From Amylostereum areolatum (Eukaryota; Basidiomycota; Agaricomycetes; Russulales; Stereaceae): 64,000 nt of DNA. The position numbers were made by a program, and so were the translations under genes. Within the stretch, counting starts at the first letter, position 1, and each line of letters starts with the position of its first letter. Where the stretch lies: the NCBI GenBank assembly GCA_012932865.1, contig SAXG01000034.1, positions 248,001 to 312,000 on the forward strand, read 5' to 3'. Below the pieces are notes generated by a model. The model searched no databases. It saw only the letters and a list, made by a program, of their open reading frames with translations, and was not told the origin of the DNA. This document shows, in pieces, positions 25,155 to 36,325 of this stretch.

Positions 25155-28100
25155 TCAGCACTTGTCCGACCCTTCTCCCCGCCCAACACAACCTCGCGCC
25201 TGCCATTCGACTACACTCTCGACGTGACACCCGCCATTTCCTCCCCAGTGATCGTCAACTACGAATTGGGCGGCGGTCAGAAACCCCCAAACCAACCACA
25301 CAGCACGCGAGGAGAACGAACCTTGCCAGACGGGTAGGACTGTGGACCCGGTCATGTCGAGTCGATTGACGGTGTTGATCATGTCCGTGCCCTTGCGCAC
25401 ATAAACCAGCTAACGCCGATCGGTCAGCATCATCGGCCCAGACCGACCCCCTCATAAGAACCACGCACCATGTACGGATTCGCCGTCGAGCCCGTCGTGT
25501 CCGCCAGCACCTCCGTCTTCGGTACCTCACTGACCTCCGAGTCGTTGTACTTGAACCACGAATCCGGGTTCTCGGGCAGGTGCCGCGAGTAGAAGAAATA
25601 GTGGCCCCAGGACGGCGAGGAGCCGCGGTGGATAAAGACCGACGTGAGTTCGTACGTCGCCTCGTGCTCGCCCTCCCAGATCGCCTCTAGCTCCTGCTTT
25701 AGCGTCCGTGCGCGCGCGCGGAGGGCCTCCAGCTCCTTCGCGAGCAGGTCGGGCTCGGCACCGAGTTGTAGGACCAAGTCGTCGTTGAGTTCTGGTAGCA
25801 CGACTGCGTCTTGATTCTTCAGGAATTCGTGAACGTTGGTAAGGGCCGGCCCATAGGGAGCATGCTACGAGCCTGCTGTCAGAGAAAGGACATAGTATCC
25901 CGAGGTAACAGGTGCTCACCTTTCCGGTCGTAAGAAGGTGGATACGGTCACGGCATTCGTTCAAGTCCGACTGGATTGTCTTCGAGCGTTCCTTCTTCAC
26001 AGGATCGGCACCGTCCATGAATCGATCGACGTAAATCGTCTCGTCAAACTTCACGTACGCTTGGGACTTGTAGGGCTGCAAAGTTTCGCGGTCGAATTGA
26101 GCTCTCTACATCGAAAGGTCAGCCTGCGATCGAGGAGCGTCTCGTGGGCGGCGTACCTGCAACTGGATCTGCAAGATAGGTGGCAGGTCGACGAGCGTCA
26201 CTTCCATCCGGGCCTTCTTCGACTCGAACTCGACCACGTCGTCGAAGTAGCCGCTGAGACCGTCGTAGAGGTCGAATCCCTCGTCCGAGACATTGACAGG
26301 AAGAAGGAGGAACAGATCCTCCCGCTCGTGGACAGACGATCCTCTTGCAGGCTCCTCTGGTTGAGCCACGGTCAAACGTTGCTTCAGCGTCCCGAAAAAC
26401 AATCTGGAAAAAATTTCAATATAGACGCGCATATAGCAGGCGTTGGTCTACACACCTCTTGACCAAGCTTGCTTTGCCCTCCTCCGTGTCGCTCAGCCCG
26501 CTAAATTTGAGCAATGCGGTCTCGATCTGGAAGATACAGTTGTCCATGCATTCGGATACGTCGTGCTGCCGACCTACTCGAGCGTTGAGAGAAAGTCCGA
26601 TAAACGGTACACAAGGATAGACGAACCGAACATCATCGAAGACTCCGTCGCCTTCCGGGTGGGCAGTGGGGGCGGTTTGCGAGATGCTTGGTTGCTGCTC
26701 TCCGGATCCCGCGGCGGATCGACATCCATGCCCTTCTCCCCGCTGGAATCTTTGCTAGGTTGCAAAGGTTGCGCTTGAGAGCCTGATGGACCCGCAGCCG
26801 CCGTGCTCGTCGTGGCACGATTCTCCTTGTCCGCCTCGGTTGGCCGGTGGTCCACTTCCATATTGCTTTCTCCCGAGTGGTCGCGCGGGCGCTTACCGAG
26901 GATAGACGACATAGAGCCCTCACTCGGGGATCTCACAGGCGACTCGACCATTATCCTCGGAGGCGCGTCATCCACAAGCGTCGCATCAGTATCATTTGAC
27001 GAGTCCGTCCCGCCACGATCCACATCGTCCTCTTCCTCGTCCTTGGACGTGACGAGCGCAAGCTTGGCGAGCTCGATGGTGGGGGTGATTGACGCCCTCT
27101 CGTTGTACTGCATCTCCCAGAAGAGGTCGGCGAGCTGGCTGATGACTGTGCATTGGTACTCTGAGTATTAAAGATGGGGGACAAAGGGAAGACCGTACAT
27201 CGTTTGGACCGAACGATCTCGCGACGAGTAACTAGGCGGCCGCCGACGCGATGACGCTTGAGGTCGTCATCGGTAAGCTTGTCGTCTTCCAGCGACTTCC
27301 GATCGCTATTCAGCAGGGGGGCGACAGCTTCTCGTAGTTCTTTGATAGTGTAGAAATACTGCAGCGGTCCACACCTGTCAGGCTTGTCCTACAATAAATC
27401 AGTTTGGAGAACTTGCATACCTGCAGTAAAGAATTGAGGTAGCAAGTGTTCCCAAGCTGGTTGAGCCCTCTTGGCCAGTCCTGACGTGTGGGTGGGACAA
27501 TATCGCCCGCTGTCCAAGCCGTTTTAAGGAGCGATCAAGATAGATAAACGCAAGGACTTACGGTCAGACCCGGTGCCCATAAACTGACGCAAACGCTCGC
27601 TGTCCCTGTACTCCGAGATGACTGACATTGCTTCCTTCATCTTGTCTGCCCGCAACGGCGCCTCCTCAACCTGTACCAAAAACGTCTTGTCAATCACAGT
27701 CGTGAATGTCGAACCGATGCACTCACCCGCATCTGATACAGTGCGATGAGGAGGGTGTCGTCGATGGTTGTGCTATCTTCCACGCCCAGGGTGCTGAACG
27801 CCTGTTCCGGTGTCATGAACACGGTCTGAGCATGCTCCCACTTGTTCCTGAGATCCACACTATTCCTGACTTCCGCGATCCGACAGAAGGCCTCGTTGCC
27901 ATCGGTGAGCAGCTGAGTCCCGCCGGACCCTTCCTTCCACGCGCGCCTCACGACATCACGCCACGCGTTCTCGATGAAGCTCTCCTCCACGTCGTCGCCG
28001 AACTCGACACCGAGATGCCCTTCCTTGCCAAACCCGAGGACGTGCGTCCCAGTCTCCAAGTTGTCGAACGTAAACCGATCGCGCCCGCGCTCCTCGATGA

Positions 28101-30067
28101 CGATGTTCTGCAGCTCGTTGGGGGCCTCGTTCGTCTCTGCGAGGGCGTTGAATATCCGGAAGAATGCCGAGAAATACGCGACGGTGCGTTCGGGGTCGCA
28201 GCGGCACTGCGCGTAGTACGCAAATCCAAGGAGCTCTGGGGAGGAGGGTCAGACGGGCCCGAACAAGACTGCGTCGAGCGTACCCCAGGAATACGTCGTT
28301 GACGTCATGCCAAGCGTCTTCCACGCGTCGACCAAGTCCGTCCTCTGCGCGAGCTCCGGCTTGTCGCCTCGAGGGACTACAAGGCGGAGTCAGCGCAACA
28401 TTCGATGCAACGAGCGAGGACTGACTCTGGTCGGGATGCGCCCCAATCGCGGTCTGGTACATCTCGCGCGCACTGTCGATCTTGATCCAGAGTTTGAATG
28501 TGGCCGGATGGTCCTTGATTGCCGGGGCTGCAGGGAGGTCGGTGAGCGGAGGGCGGCGAGCGGCGCAAACCCCGTAGACGACGCACCGAGTCGCTTGCGA
28601 AAGTCAACCGTCCACGCGCCCAGCTCAACCCATGCGCGCAGCAGCTTTTGTCGCTTTTGCTTTCCGTCTTTGTGGGTGGGGTCTGTGTCGGGCGGGGCGA
28701 GCGTCGGGCTTCCGGTCTCGTCGGGTTTGAGCGTGAAATCGAGCGCCTCGAAAATGTGCTTTCTGCACCACTGTCAGCTGAATCGATAGGAGACGCGCGG
28801 GACGCTCACATTGTCGCGTTCCACCCAAGCTTTGCCTGGAACGTGGGCCGCGAGACGGGCAGGACTCGGATCTCGTTCTTCCACAGACGTTTCTCGATGA
28901 TACTGAACCGCGCCGCGTCAGCCTATGGTGTGCGGGGGAAGAAAAAAAGTAGAAAACACACTTGAGGATGGTCTCGAGCGCGACCATCGTCGTCGTCTCC
29001 CCGGTTTTTCCTGGCGCGGGATGGGAAGCCTTGTCGCGGAAGAGTTCTTCGAGGTATTTGGCGGGGACCACGCCAGGAACGACGTCGGACGCCATCGCAT
29101 AGAACGAGCACTGGCAGCACACATATAGATCGAGCATATCGCCCTCGTCCTCCTCTTCCTCGGCCGCCGCCGGAGCGGGCAGCGCATCCTGCTCGTCAAG
29201 ACGCAGGGTCGCGCGGCGGTTGCGCAGCTTGGTGTGGCGCTCCTGCTCCCACGGGCTCCTCACGAACGGAGGCGTGAGCTTGAGGGCGTCGACGGCCTTT
29301 TCGTAGATGTGAAAGTGGTGCGTGTGGTTGCGTTTCTGCGCTCGGGGGTCGTCGGGGAGGCAGGTGGTGGTCTCCTTCCGACGTTCGTTGTTGGGGAAAA
29401 TCGCGCCGGGATTGTTCTTCTTGAAGGAGCTCGCGACCGGGGGTTCGACCGCGGAGGATTTCCAGGCGAGAAGGACCCAGCCGTTGTGCTTGCGGCAATA
29501 GTATGCGTTCGGATGGGGCACTGCCGTGCGCACGTCCTCTGGGCTGGGCGGCGGGGGAGGAACGGCGTGGGAGGATGAAGAGGAGGTGGAAGCGAGAGAG
29601 GCGCCGTCTGAGGACGCGGAGGTCGAGGGCCGCGGGCTGTGGGTGGGGGCCAGCTTCTCCGGCGGGGAAACGCTGACGGAAAAGAGGGTGTGCTCCGAAT
29701 TGTGGATGTTCTCCGCGACCAAGGGCGGAAGGACGCCGGGGCCAGGGCGGCGGGAGGCGGCACGTTGAGCGGGGTCCCACCACTTGTTCTCCTCCTGCTC
29801 GTTGCGGCCATCGATGGTGATCGCTTTGTCGGCCGTCATGCCCCACGGTCCTTCGAGCGTGTTCGAGCCCCAATCTTGATTCGTCCACTCGTTTGGCCAG
29901 TCGGAAGTGTTGGTCGCGCCCCAAGTGTTCGCATGGGGGTCGTAATGCGAGAAGGGGCCGGCATCTGTCGTCGTCTCTTGAAGTGGGGGCATCGGCTCGT
30001 CCGGGTCTTCCTCAACGAGTACAGGTTCCGGGAAGCTTTCTTTCGCCCCTTGTGCGGTCGTGTCCAT
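25155..30067 (-). CDS. UBP2: Ubiquitin carboxyl-terminal hydrolase, Ubp2-like
   Basis: Large deubiquitinase. Yeast Ubp2 cleaves K63 chains and opposes Rsp5, acting in endosomal sorting. The start is set at 30067 (MDTTAQGAKESF); an upstream exon is possible because family-like sequence (VAPSNFYGTPSQNPPPLPTR) continues in frame 5' of it. The N-terminal extension carries Ubp2-type sequence (AYYCRKHNGWVLLAWKS, KRNHTHHFHIYEKAVDALKL, LDLYVCCQCSFYAMASDVVP). The Cys box is GLNQLGNTCYLNSLLQ (Cys codon 27444-27442). It is followed by YFYTIKELREAV, then an acidic Ser-rich insert (about 27060-26640) and HDVSECMDNCIFQIETALL. The His box is SPSWGHYFFYSRHL (His codon 25603-25601), then WFKYNDSEVSEV and NPYMLVYVRKG. 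The last ~40 codons are not conserved, so the stop at 25155 is approximate. Divergently transcribed from BST1. Confidence 0.9.
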
Positions 30068-30501
30068 GTAGAAGCGCGTGTTGGACGATCCTGCGGGAGG
30101 ACGGGTGGGTAGTGGCGGTGGATTCTGCGAGGGGGTGCCATAGAAGTTGGAGGGTGCGACAGGCGCCTCCTTCGGCGGCCTTTTCTTCGGGTTTCATAGT
30201 TGGATAAGTCGTTTGTTGTCGTTGTCGACGACGATGACGATGGTGGATGGAAGAGAAAACGCGGTGCCGCCGCCCGCGCCCACTGGGCACGCGCCTATGT
30301 AACTCTGCAACCTTCTGCAACTTCCGTCGCTTTCTTTCTTTCTCATTTCCTCGTTTCCTGTGCTCTACTTTCCGACACCCTTTGAAGGGGTGCTTTTATC
30401 TACGAGACCACCAGGAGACGGCCAACGCGTGCCAGGACAGTGGTACGAAGGGCGACGACGACGACGACACCATCCAGAACAAACAATTCCTCAAACTCGA
30501 C
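30068..30501. promoter_or_regulatory. Shared divergent promoter region UBP2 / BST1
   Basis: 434 bases separate the chosen start codons of the Ubp2-like gene (-) and BST1 (+), so both promoters and 5' leaders must lie here. Pyrimidine-rich stretches occur on the plus strand (about 30330-30400). No clear TATA element. The left part may encode more of Ubp2. Confidence 0.5.
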
Positions 30502-33500
30502 ATGGCCAAACTGCTCTTTGTGCTTAGCTTTCTGTCTCTGGGCTCCTTGACGGATATTATACAAAGCCGCCTCCGACTCTTCCGAGCGTCTTTCGCCGCA
30601 AGGATGTCGAATGTCCTACATGTCTCCGTCCTACATCCTCCAACCCAACTTTGATTCGACGTGGACGCCTCTGGCGAAGCGATACTCACTTTCGCTCTAC
30701 CGCGAAGTCGGATGGCAGGATAATCAGGTGAGCCCTCTTGTACCATGTGCCGTATCGTGCATCTGGAGGAAACCCCAGCCTCATGGCGTCCCCGTCCTCT
30801 TCATCCCAGGCAACGCAGGCTCCTCCCGCCAAGTCCGCTCCATCGCATCGTCCGCTGCTCGCCAGTTCTACGATGCACCGTACGCTGTCTCCTCAGAATT
30901 CGCTTCTCGCGACGTGAAACCGCTGGATTTCTACGCAGGTGCGCTGCTCGTGTCGCCCGGATGATCGCGCGCTCACCGCCGAATAGTGGATTACAACGAA
31001 GATCTGTCTGCGTTTCACGGCCCAACGCTGGACGCAGAGACAAGATACGCTGCAGATGCCACTGCCTACATCCTCTCTCTCTACCCTCCTGGCACCCAAA
31101 TCATCGTCATGGGCCATTCGATGGGCGGCGTGGTCGCAACGTCTCTGCTTTCCACCCTCTCGCCCAACATCTCGGCGATAATCACAATGTCCACGCCCCA
31201 CACTATCCCGCCCGCGCGCTTCGACCGCCGCATTTCCACCATCTACTCCTCTGCCCAGTCCATCCTCGCGCAAGCCGACACGCCGATCGTGTCCATATGC
31301 GGCGGTGCGGCGGACCTGATGATCCCGTCGGAATCGTGTATCCTTCCCACTCCGGTGACGGATGTGTATCGCCGGACCGTGTTCAGCAGCGCGCTGGAAG
31401 GGTGCTGGACCGGCGTCGGCCACCAGGCCAGCGTGTGGTGTCATCAAGTCCGATGGCGCATCGCGCGCGCAGCCCTCGAACTCGGCCCCAAGTCAACGTC
31501 GCAAGAACGAGGGGAAGTGTTGGATCGTTGGTTGCCCGACGGCAGCTCTACACCTCCACCGTTTTCTGGCGGCGCTGCCTTGGACCTCTCGACCCGCGCC
31601 TATCAAACAGTGTCACCAGGCGGTATCCTGACCGTCCGAGGTCCAATGGGTGGACAAACCCACCTCTTCCCCGCTCCAGCAGATCGTCAAGCCCACGCCT
31701 TCGTCCTATACCTAGCAGGAGGCACGATCCACTCGCTGGGCCCACATCACCCGTCTCCTCTAAGTGCGACCGTCCACTTCTGCCGCGGCGTTACCCCCCA
31801 CTGCGAACGCATGCAAGCTCGCACATTAAAGCTCCTGCCGGATGTTCCCCGCGGGGCGCCGTTCCCCACGCCCGGCGTGGGGGTCGATGAGACGGAAGGG
31901 GTGGCGTTTTTCGAGGCCGAGGTGCCCTTTTTCCAAGATGCGCAACCCACGTGGGTGGCGGTGGACATTGCTGGTGGAGACGGGCGTGGATGGACCGTTG
32001 GCGGCTTCGTAGAGGATGTCTCGGTTACCGCTGGATATTCCGTCCGAGGTCAGCTTCCTATCACCCGGCACGCGGAATCCGCTGACATGCATCGCCTGTC
32101 AGATCTCCTGTATGGGCCAGCGCGCCTTCCTCTCACGCAGGACCTCCGAACACGAGTCGAACTTCCTCATCTGCTCTCACATGCGCTGCTCGTATACCGT
32201 GTCGCCCCCGTGGCTTCTTTGTCTGAAGCATGCCTTTGTACGTCCCTGCCCGCTTCCTCGTACACTCCTTGAGCTGATAACTGGTCTACAGCCTCCCTTT
32301 TCCCGCCGCTTTTAGAGCATACATCGCCCTCGGAAACTCACTTCCACCCGCTCGCGTTATCGGCACCCAACCCCAACGCCCGCCCGCTCCTTCTCCACGC
32401 CCACACGTCGGCGCCTTTCCTCAAAGGCCCATCGACCGGCCTGCACCTCACCGTCCATTCTTCCGGAGAATGCGGCGTCGTGGCTCTCGACCTCAGCATC
32501 GATTGGTGGGCCACGTTCGGGCGGATGGCCATCCGGTACTGGGCCGCGATCCCCGGGTTCGCGGTCGGGACCATTCTGTGCATGGTCTTCTCCGCGTGGT
32601 CCGCGAGCGAAACGGGAGGTGCGCGCACCGTCGCGGCACGCTCGACGCACGACTGACATCCGAACAGCGCCTGTGCCGACTGTGGAGGACTCCCTGAGCA
32701 CGTTCGCTCGCTCCCGGCTACCGTGGCTTCTCGCGGCGTCGTTCGCGGCATCGGTCCTCCCGTTGCCCGCAGACTTCCTTCTGGGCAACGCCGGGGAGCC
32801 TGTCTTCGCCCTCGCTGCTCCAGCGACGCTCGTCATCGCCTTCGGTCTGGTATGCGTGAGCTGGTGGCTCGTGCGCCTGCTCATGTGGCCTCTGAGCAAG
32901 CTTGGCTGGCTGGCGTCGAGGTAGGAGGCTCTTTATATCCTTCATAGCCGGGGAGGAACGACGGCTAATTGGCTTCTCTTTCCAGGCGCCGAGAGGACAC
33001 CGGCGTCCGAAGCAGTACCCTTCTTTCCATGCTCTCCATCTTCCTTCTTGTATTCCTCGTCGTTCCCTGGCAAGTCGCCTTCCTTGGCTGCTGGGCCATC
33101 CACCTCCTCACCTGTTCCATCCCTCCCACTCCCTCCGCATACGCCTCCCCTCCCCCCACGCCGTCCGCAATCGCACTGACCGCCCCGCCGCACTCGCATT
33201 ACCCCCTGCGTCCGCGGAGCCCGGCGTGGTCCTCGCGCCAAACACTCTCAGACACGCATAACCACAGCATGCACCTCCTCCTGCTGATGACCTGGCTCCT
33301 GCCCCTCGCCGCGCCCGTCCTCGCGGTATGGGTCCGCACGCTCGCGACGGCGGGGCTGACGACGCCGTTCGACGGAGACCACAGCGTGCTGAGCGTCGCG
33401 CCTTTCCTCGTCCTGGTCGACTTCGCCTCGTGGACGCGGGGCCGCCTGTTCGAGCGCAGCGCGTATGTCCCTCCTTCCTCCGCCCCTTCGCTCGTCGGTG

Positions 33501-33723
33501 ACTAATGGGGTGTTTTGTCGGGGGGTGCAGATGGGAGAGGGTGTCGGTGAAGTGGGCGCTCATCCCGCCGATCGTGGTGTCGTTCGTGCTTGGCGCGCGG
33601 AGGACGCACGAGGTGTTCGATTGGGCTTGGGGCGTCGTGGGTCTGGCGGTCATGGCGAGGGTTGGACCCAGGTATTGGGGCGGGTCAAGCTGGTCAGGGA
33701 TGTTGCGGTGGAGAAGCGAATGA
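30502..33723 (+). CDS. BST1: GPI inositol-deacylase (BST1/PGAP1)
   Basis: ER membrane lipase-like enzyme that removes the acyl chain from the inositol of GPI anchors, needed for ER exit of GPI proteins. Visible parts: LSPQGCRMSYMSPSYILQ; LFIPGNAGSSRQVRSIASS; the nucleophile elbow VMGHSMGGVVATSLL (catalytic Ser about 31122); TMSTPHTIPPARFD; and a C-terminal series of hydrophobic helices from about 32510 to 33700. Introns at 30728-30778 and about 30939-30987 are fixed by family sequence. Later introns are near 32237-32291, 32621-32667, 32922-32985 and 33465-33530. Stop 33721-33723. The N-terminal anchor MAKLLFVLSFLSLGSLTDI starts at 30502, but the conserved SDSSERLSPQGCRM is in the next frame with no room for a normal intron, so either a base is wrong or the true first exon differs. 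Confidence 0.88.
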
Positions 33724-35172
33724 GTGTAATATCCATTCTTGGAGTGGTGATGTATTCGTGCACCATGAAATCGGGACCGCGATGTGCTGCCAGTGGATTG
33801 TGTGTCCAAAGTATGTGTTGGTCGCCTAGTTAGCAAAGGAGGAGGAAAATATGACAGGACTCGTGCGCATGCCCAGTCTGAAGGCCATCAGCGAAAAAGT
33901 GTTCCTCAGTTTTTTCCGCGTGTCGTTTACAAGGCTTGGTCGATTATGTAATCCATTGTAAGGGTATCCACCGACGCATACCAGCCTTCCACTATCTTGG
34001 ATTCGCCTCGCCAAGGCTTTCTCCAGATCCAAAACAGGTCCGTCCCGCTGAAGGTTTTCATATAACTCCGAGAGGCTTGCGAGCATTTTGGCAGGGATTG
34101 CAAGTTCACGAAAGGACGACGACACGGACGCTTTGATCGCTCGGACGGCGGACCGAGGAATTCCGAGCGTTCAAGAGCTTAAAACAAGCTCAAGCTCACT
34201 CTCTGAGCCTCTCTCCGAGCTCTACCGTCGAAACGCGATCCCGCATGGCTGCGCTTCAGGACCCCGGACTACCCCTGCAGCGTGGTGCTTAAAAGTCGCC
34301 CTCGCCCTCAGCCAGCCTCTCCAACAACCGAAGACGCGACTTCGAGAAGTTCAAGGTGCGTGTACTTTTCTTTCGAGTTTGACCGCGAACTGACATCCAT
34401 GGCATCTCAGAGGCCCTATTATCAGACATTGGGTGAGCGCACGGTACGTCCCCTTTGCTCCTTGATACCCTTACATCGTAGCTGACATTCTCCGTCTACA
34501 GTACTTCGGAGTGTAGCCTTGATTATAATACACTTGTACTGTCCTTATAGTTATGTCCTTAACTTAGCTGTTTGAAATTAGACAAGATCATTTATTATTC
34601 AAAAACAAATCGATTAAATAATATTAAAATATCGCAAGTAATCGAGAGGGCTATATTCCCATAGGTTCGGAACAAGCCGCCTTCTTTCAAAGTCAATTCC
34701 GGCTCCGCCGCCCTTTGTCAGAAGGGGCTTGCTTCAAGATGCGCGATACTAGTGACTTGCCGTCGAGAGTATACAGCTCGTCCTCTCGACTTTACGGTCC
34801 ATGCCATATCACGGAACTTGTTTTTTGTATGTATCCCGAGGCTTTGTGCTCTTCAATAATATATTTTCCGCCCTGTAAATCAAACTATAGCTCTACCAAG
34901 AGACCCTTATGTGCAGGTGAACTTTGTCCCTCTGTTATTCAGTATTCAAGGATCGGGTTGGTATCCAACTTGGTTCACAATACGCGCATACATGCATAGA
35001 ACGGTTCACGAATTTTTCGATGTGTATTAGTGCAGGTGGGAGGAGTATACACGTCGGTGTGTATGGGTTCCTGTCGAAATCACGTACATACGCCGTCACG
35101 TGACTCTCTGATTGAGGACGAGCCGTGTCCGCGCGCGGCGCGATAGGAGAGGGAGAATTTGCGCTCGCCCTC
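33724..35172. other. Gene-poor region with AT-rich island
   Basis: No supported gene. A 99-codon minus frame (34125-33826) has no recognisable motif. The stretch about 34520-34670 is much more AT-rich than the rest of the window, with runs such as AAATAATATTAAAATAT. It may be a matrix-like spacer or an old transposon remnant, but no terminal repeats were found. Confidence 0.45.
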
Positions 35173-35643
35173 CTAAGCTCCTACCTCCACCATGTCGAAC
35201 CAAGGAACTTCCAATGGTGCCAGAATATCCTCCCAAAGGCCACGAACCCCCTCGCCCACGCCAAAGGGATGTCGGCCGATTTCGCGTGCGCACGACTTGA
35301 TGATGGTGTTGTGCAGGTGAGGACGGCTTCGAGGCCACCGTGTATGCCAGGCGGCGTAGAGACGCGAGGGGCAGAAAACCCATCCCGCACGGTGCGCCAT
35401 GAATTCTCCAGCGAGAGTTTTGATCTTCGTGATTGGGGTCTCGAATAAGAAACAAACAAACTCGCGAAGCGAGAGGTGAAGGAAAAGGATGAGAGAAGCC
35501 ACGAGATGGCATTGGGCAATGAGGTCGGTCTTGATATTTACATCGGCGGGGATTTTGAGGGCATCTGATGCGAACACAGTATCCCATGACGGCGTGAAGA
35601 GGAGGCCGTTCGCGGTGGGAGCCACCATTGTCGACGATGTCAT
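35173..35643 (-). CDS. Hypothetical protein
   Basis: Uninterrupted 156-codon frame starting MTSSTMVAPTANGLLFTPSW and ending WFDMVEVGA. The middle (CHLVASLILFLHLSLREF) is hydrophobic and could be a membrane segment, but it begins with GTGGCT-type sequence and might instead be part of an intron. No domain recognised. The neighbours (BST1 and THOC1) give no clue. The length in an otherwise gene-poor stretch is the main argument for it being real. Confidence 0.35.
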   Translation of the reverse strand: MTSSTMVAPTANGLLFTPSWDTVFASDALKIPADVNIKTDLIAQCHLVASLILFLHLSLREFVCFLFETPITKIKTLAGEFMAHRAGWVFCPSRLYAAWHTRWPRSRPHLHNTIIKSCAREIGRHPFGVGEGVRGLWEDILAPLEVPWFDMVEVGA

Positions 35644-36325
35644 ACTCCGAGCTCGGTCGTGTACGCGTCGTCACAGTGTCACTGGTCTGTGATCCCGTTA
35701 CAGTCCTGTCACCGGCTCGACATCTACGAGCTCAGCGCCGTAGAATTTTACGGGTGCGTCAAAATTGCATGGATAGGCTACATGACAGTGAGATTGATAT
35801 GATAGGTGGATTTTGTACGAATGGAGGGCTCCCGATTCTACAGCGAGTCCGATGTAGGGGTTTGGACTGTGATGCCGCTTGGAAGGAAGGCTATGCAGTT
35901 CCGAGTTGTCCCTTGAGGTTGGAAAGTGTCTGAAAGGCTAGGTATGATTATTATTAAGATAAATTTACAGGTTCTCGAGTGAATCCATGCATGTGGGGAG
36001 TATTCCCATAAGGGGAAAGAAAACCGGAGAATCAACCTAAAGTTTAGGTTTAGCTCACCGTTTCGTGGCACTTCTGTGTCATTGTCAAAGCTTGCGGCGG
36101 CATTGCAAAACTGAAACTTGGTCCTCTAAACCTGGGTGAAAAGTTCACCGTACAGTGAGTATTATGGCCTTTGTAAAGCCTTGTAAATGTATGGAAGCCA
36201 AACGTTTTTTCGCTGATGAGTTGGGTGTTAGACCGTTTCCCACGGTCCTGCTCGGACTACTTTGACGGGTCGCCTCGCCGCGCCTTGTTCACGTTCGCCA
36301 CCTTCCCCAGCCTTCCTCCCCCGCC
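35644..36325. other. Intergenic, promoter side of THOC1
   Basis: Relatively AT-rich at 35940-36200. It presumably contains the THOC1 promoter. No RNA gene or repeat recognised. Confidence 0.5.

Noticed and set aside
33826..34125. 99-codon minus-strand frame near BST1 3' end
   Set aside because: No motif, no supporting exons, and it lies in an AT-variable gene-poor stretch.
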